Source of the DNA: CALECP01 sp964389925
GTDB taxonomy: Bacteria; Chloroflexota; Anaerolineae; Promineifilales; Promineifilaceae
Assembly (NCBI GenBank): GCA_964389925.1
Contig: CAYMGE010000002.1
Coordinates: forward strand, 69,040-133,039
Length of the DNA stretch: 64,000 nucleotides
Reading direction: 5' to 3'
Position numbers and translations under genes: made by a program. Under the pieces are notes generated by a model. The model did not search any database. It worked only from the letters and a program-made list of their open reading frames with translations, and was not told the DNA's origin. Numbering within the stretch: the first letter of the stretch is position 1; each line of letters starts with the position of its first letter. Of the stretch, positions 61,870-64,000 are shown piece after piece.

Positions 61870-62491
61870 TTGTGGCCTCCAAAGCTAAAGTTAAAGGAAG
61901 AACGGGTAAAGTGGTGTGTGGAGGCAGCGTGACAGCGGTGTGTAAACCTATAGGAGCCTCACCGAGTGGTAAGTAGAGCTTGCGATAATACGCCAGAGCA
62001 TATATGTCAGAGTACGCCTCTAAATCACACGCTGTCATTAGCTCTCCAACCGTGAGCGACTTGTGTTGCACTAACACCGAATAGATAATGTCAGCGTGGT
62101 GAATGGGGTAGCGTCCATAATCCGTCAGTAGTTTGATATTCTCCAACCACCAACCCGTTCGGATTTGCGTTTCTAATACAACGTGAAAAGAAGCGTTGTT
62201 TAACTCACACCAATTGCGTGCAGCATCCCATTTCGGTCGATTCTTGTCAGCCTGTATATATTGATGATGCTTGCACTCGACTAGATGAGTCTTCCCTTGC
62301 CAATCGAAAAGAAAATCTGGTGTATACCGTCGATTATTAGCGTAAGTCAGAGTGAACGGTTGTTCTTGATATGATGTAACATCACGCGCAAAATCAAGTA
62401 GGTAGATAAAATCGCGCTCGATGAGGAATTGGTATGGAACCAACCGCCTCAACTTAATTGAGGCAAATTTGCCAGTTGTGAGACCTGCCAT
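61859..62491 (-). CDS. tnsA: TnsA-type endonuclease
   Basis: 210 residues. Restriction-enzyme-like active site of TnsA: Glu/Asp in IERDFIYLLDFARDV, Asp in RRYTPDFLFDWQGK, and E-x-K in HLVECKHHQYIQ, with a C-terminal helical domain (HADIIYSVLVQHKSLTVGEL). TnsA cuts the 5' ends so that the element moves by cut-and-paste rather than by cointegrate formation. It is the first gene of the four-gene transposition operon. No clear Shine-Dalgarno sequence precedes the ATG. Confidence 0.9.
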   Translation of the reverse strand: MAGLTTGKFASIKLRRLVPYQFLIERDFIYLLDFARDVTSYQEQPFTLTYANNRRYTPDFLFDWQGKTHLVECKHHQYIQADKNRPKWDAARNWCELNNASFHVVLETQIRTGWWLENIKLLTDYGRYPIHHADIIYSVLVQHKSLTVGELMTACDLEAYSDIYALAYYRKLYLPLGEAPIGLHTAVTLPPHTTLPVLPLTLALEATNER

Positions 62492-62642
62492 TTTTGGACA
62501 TCCTGTTGCTCAACCAGACATACTCACGCCGCAATTGTAAGACGCTGACGTGTAGATATATATTTGGTTGCAATCGATCTGGGGCCTGCTACACTGGAGT
62601 TGTGATGCAACAGTGTGGGCAAGCCACGTAAAACTGTATGTA

Positions 62643-62671
62643 CGGCAACCTTTGATGGGTTGTCGTTTTTT
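62643..62671 (+). terminator. Intrinsic terminator upstream of the XRE promoter
   Basis: CGGCAACC (62643-62650) pairs with GGTTGTCG (62658-62665), one G-T pair, followed by six T. There is no plus-strand protein gene before it, so it either insulates the XRE promoter or ends a small RNA. Confidence 0.8.
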
Positions 62672-62675
62672 CTTG

Positions 62676-62740
62676 TTGACGCTCAATTCATGGTGTGGTA
62701 CACTTTTTGGTGTGATACAATTAGAGTACCAACAAGGTAC
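62676..62740 (+). promoter_or_regulatory. Promoter and putative operator of the XRE regulator
   Basis: TTGACG at 62676-62681, 17-bp spacer, TACACT at 62699-62704: a good sigma-70-type promoter. Downstream, GTACC-AACAA-GGTAC at 62726-62740 is a perfect inverted repeat inside the 5' leader and a likely binding site for the regulator itself (autorepression inferred). Confidence 0.7.
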
Positions 62741-62782
62741 TGGGATTATGTCAAATCGCCTTACCGAGATCAAGGGTGATCT

Positions 62783-63550
62783 ATGATCTTCGCTACTGTA
62801 ATTCGCAACGCACGTGAAAAGCGTGGTTGGGGGACACGCAAACTGGCGTTTAAGTCGGATGTCACACATAGCACAATTAGTCGTATTGAGGCTCGAAAGA
62901 ATGAGCCAACTCTTCTAGTTGCAATTCGACTGATGCAAACGTTAGACATTGAGCCACAAGATTTGTTTCCAGACATTGAAGTGATCTCACCACTAAAATC
63001 AAACGCAAATGCACTCCGAATATCTGATCTACAATGTTTGAAGAAAGAACAGGAACAAGCATGTAGATGGTTAGCGAGTTCGCTAAATTCTGTGTATGGT
63101 GCGTTGGGTGAAAATCCACAATTTACCTCCAATGCGATTCGTTTGTCTTTACAAGACAAATTTCCAAAATCATATAATCAAATACGCTATCCCAATGGAC
63201 TGACAGCAAAACAGATTCGCCAGATATTTCTTGATGGTGGGGTAGTAACACCGCATGACGTAAAAGCATTTATCGACCGATTGCCTGAGAAGATCGAGAT
63301 GACTTCTCTGGACAGACTTTTGCTAGAGGCAGCTATTGAGACAGCACGGGAAGCACGCTCCTCGCTGACTGATTCTCTCTTTTCAATGCTGTGGTCAGCT
63401 TATAGCTACCAAGACAAAGTGTGGGAAGGCAATCCATATCCACCTGACTTAGAGCGTAGGCTGATTGAAGATTGTGTCCTCACATATCGGTGGGCTGAAT
63501 CACTCGGTATTGCAGAATCACTCCGCGCCACTCTCAACAAATCTGGCTAA
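62783..63550 (+). CDS. XRE-family transcriptional regulator
   Basis: 255 residues. The N-terminal 60 residues are an XRE-type HTH: FATVIRNAREKRGWGTRKLA, then DVTHSTISRIEARKNEP. The remaining 190 residues are helical and unlike a known sensor domain (contains LTAKQIRQIFLDGGVVTPHD). It has its own promoter with an operator-like palindrome and is divergent from the transposition genes, so it may control tnsABC-tniQ. It lacks TCGGCCGA octamers. Its 3' end overlaps the next, convergent gene by 33 bp. Confidence 0.82.
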   Translation: MIFATVIRNAREKRGWGTRKLAFKSDVTHSTISRIEARKNEPTLLVAIRLMQTLDIEPQDLFPDIEVISPLKSNANALRISDLQCLKKEQEQACRWLASSLNSVYGALGENPQFTSNAIRLSLQDKFPKSYNQIRYPNGLTAKQIRQIFLDGGVVTPHDVKAFIDRLPEKIEMTSLDRLLLEAAIETAREARSSLTDSLFSMLWSAYSYQDKVWEGNPYPPDLERRLIEDCVLTYRWAESLGIAESLRATLNKSG

Positions 63551-63964
63551 CACATCCATTGCAGGATAGTGTCCCAAGCTACATGCTCTATGTGCTATCT
63601 CTATCGGCCACAGCGCGTTTTCGTGGCTGTGCGAGAACAGCACAGGTAAGGTCGCAAGCACATCCTCAAAACGATAAAGGTCACTCACAAGTGGCACAGG
63701 CGTAAAACCGCCAATCGGTAGCGAGATCACCATCACACGTTTTGGGTTGTAGTTGACCAATACCCTTGCCCCATACAAATGATCTCGGCCGACATGCGAT
63801 GTAGCAGTGTGGCTGCGACCGTAAATCCGCTCTGAAACATATTGGTTATCAGGCACATAAAGCGTGTTGTCTCTTAACCTCGCATAACGTTGTAGCCATG
63901 CTAAATGATTAACCGCCATTCCCGTTTTTTCCTGCCCGACCAGTGCAATCCGAATCCCAGCCAT
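63518..63964 (-). CDS. Unidentified protein
   Basis: 148 residues, start ATG at 63962-63964 with GGGAG just upstream. It opens with a strand-loop like MAGIRIALVGQEKTGMAVNH, which recalls the start of actin-like ParM/StbA proteins or of P-loop proteins but lacks a real P-loop. Later segments: GARVLVNYNPKRVMVISLPI and PVPLVSDLYRFEDVLATLPV. I do not recognise the family; a short actin-like or plasmid-segregation fold would be a guess. One TCGGCCGA octamer at 63785-63792 marks the return of host-like sequence. It may continue an operon beyond the window. Confidence 0.55.
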   Translation of the reverse strand: MAGIRIALVGQEKTGMAVNHLAWLQRYARLRDNTLYVPDNQYVSERIYGRSHTATSHVGRDHLYGARVLVNYNPKRVMVISLPIGGFTPVPLVSDLYRFEDVLATLPVLFSHSHENALWPIEIAHRACSLGHYPAMDVLARFVESGAE

Positions 63965-64000
63965 CGCGCTCTCCCGAAAAAAGCGTCGGATGACAGGGAC

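Larger units (their letters stand above)
55700..62544. mobile_element. Tn7-like transposon downstream of gyrB
   Basis: The end next to gyrB is well supported by four TnsB-site-like repeats starting with TGTC at 55700. Inside are tnsA, tnsB, tnsC and tniQ/tnsD-type genes on the minus strand with overlapping ends, and one inward plus-strand gene. The far end is not proven. Candidate outer repeats in reverse orientation occur near the tnsA start (TGTCCAAAAATGG from 62500, TGTCTGGTTGAG from 62520, CGTCTTACAATT from 62544, read on the minus strand), but no 5-bp target duplication (left flank TAGGA) was found, so the element may extend beyond 64000 and include the XRE gene. Confidence 0.75.
62492..62782. 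other. Region between tnsA and the XRE gene
   Basis: It holds the divergent promoters, weak TnsB-like repeats near 62500-62544, a terminator at 62643-62671 and the XRE promoter. A short plus-strand transcript ending at the terminator would come from about 62550-62640 (it includes TGCAACAGTGTGGGCAAGCC); whether it is made is unknown. No protein gene is supported here. Confidence 0.4.
243..63792. repeat. Dispersed palindromic octamer TCGGCCGA
   Basis: The 8-bp palindrome TCGGCCGA occurs throughout the window, both in coding and non-coding DNA and in all reading frames (read as SAE, SAD, GR and similar). I found about sixteen exact copies in the first 12 kb, where about 0.2 would be expected by chance. 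Near matches with the CGGCCG core are also frequent. Examples: 243-250, 56123-56130, 56593-56600, 56935-56942, 63785-63792. Confidence 0.9.

Noticed and set aside
62492..62560. Far end of the transposon with TGTC repeats before tnsA
   Set aside because: Three loosely similar repeats in the right orientation exist, but the matches are short, one starts CGTC, and no 5-bp duplication of TAGGA was found. It is kept only as a candidate boundary.
1..64000. tRNA, rRNA or CRISPR arrays
   Set aside because: No cloverleaf with a TTCGA arm, no rRNA-like stretch and no regular repeat-spacer pattern was noticed when reading both strands; a dedicated scan could still find a divergent one.

Overview
The window looks like a chromosomal segment of a Gram-negative-type or monoderm environmental bacterium. 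My best guess is Chloroflexota, class Anaerolineae or a relative. This is inferred from the gene repertoire (DUF5693-like protein, Pfa-like lipid synthases, a bacterial ubiquitin-like operon), from moderate GC content, and from a very abundant palindromic octamer, TCGGCCGA. No rRNA, tRNA or CRISPR array was seen.

Layout. 1-9755: mixed metabolic genes: a partial Fe-dependent alcohol dehydrogenase, an amidohydrolase, a large secreted glycosidase-like protein, an acyl-CoA synthetase, a TrmA/RlmD-like protein that has lost its catalytic residues, and a DUF5693-like membrane protein with a histidine-rich loop. 9809-11425: a nucleotidyltransferase preceded by two 21-residue micro-ORFs that encode the same peptide and differ only at synonymous sites. 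11596-18979: a translation and RNA block on the minus strand (ffh, rpsP, khpA, rimM, an ABC-F ATPase, an RlmI-like methyltransferase and a TlyA-like methyltransferase), then an ion channel. 19777-39673: a 20-kb polyketide / PUFA-synthase-like lipid locus. It has two divergent arms (PKS, carboxyltransferase and thioester reductase on the minus strand; two Pfa-like megasynthases and a second carboxyltransferase on the plus strand). Together the arms could make malonyl-type extender units, build a long acyl chain, condense it with another group and release it reductively. 39998-47929: a plus-strand catabolic-looking cluster (SDR, thioesterase, SMP-30 lactonase, cupin, MetE-like protein, class III aminotransferase, HpcH aldolase, HisD-family dehydrogenase).

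47996-51318 holds the most striking system, a compact minus-strand operon in the order ubiquitin-like protein, E2 conjugating enzyme (intact HPN and catalytic Cys), tail-anchored JAMM protease, second JAMM protease, RING-like zinc protein. No E1 is seen in the window. 51491-55681: an MFS transporter, a membrane protein and gyrB.

55700 onward is a Tn7-like transposon (TnsA, TnsB, TnsC and a TniQ/TnsD with several helix-turn-helix modules). One end, made of four TnsB-site-like repeats starting TGTC, lies 18 bp past the gyrB stop codon. This geometry recalls Tn7 at glmS and suggests that gyrB is the attachment gene. A Cas4-like but apparently degenerate protein sits just inside that end. From about 56.9 to 63.8 kb the host octamer is absent, in keeping with foreign origin. 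An XRE regulator with a good promoter and an unidentified protein close the window.
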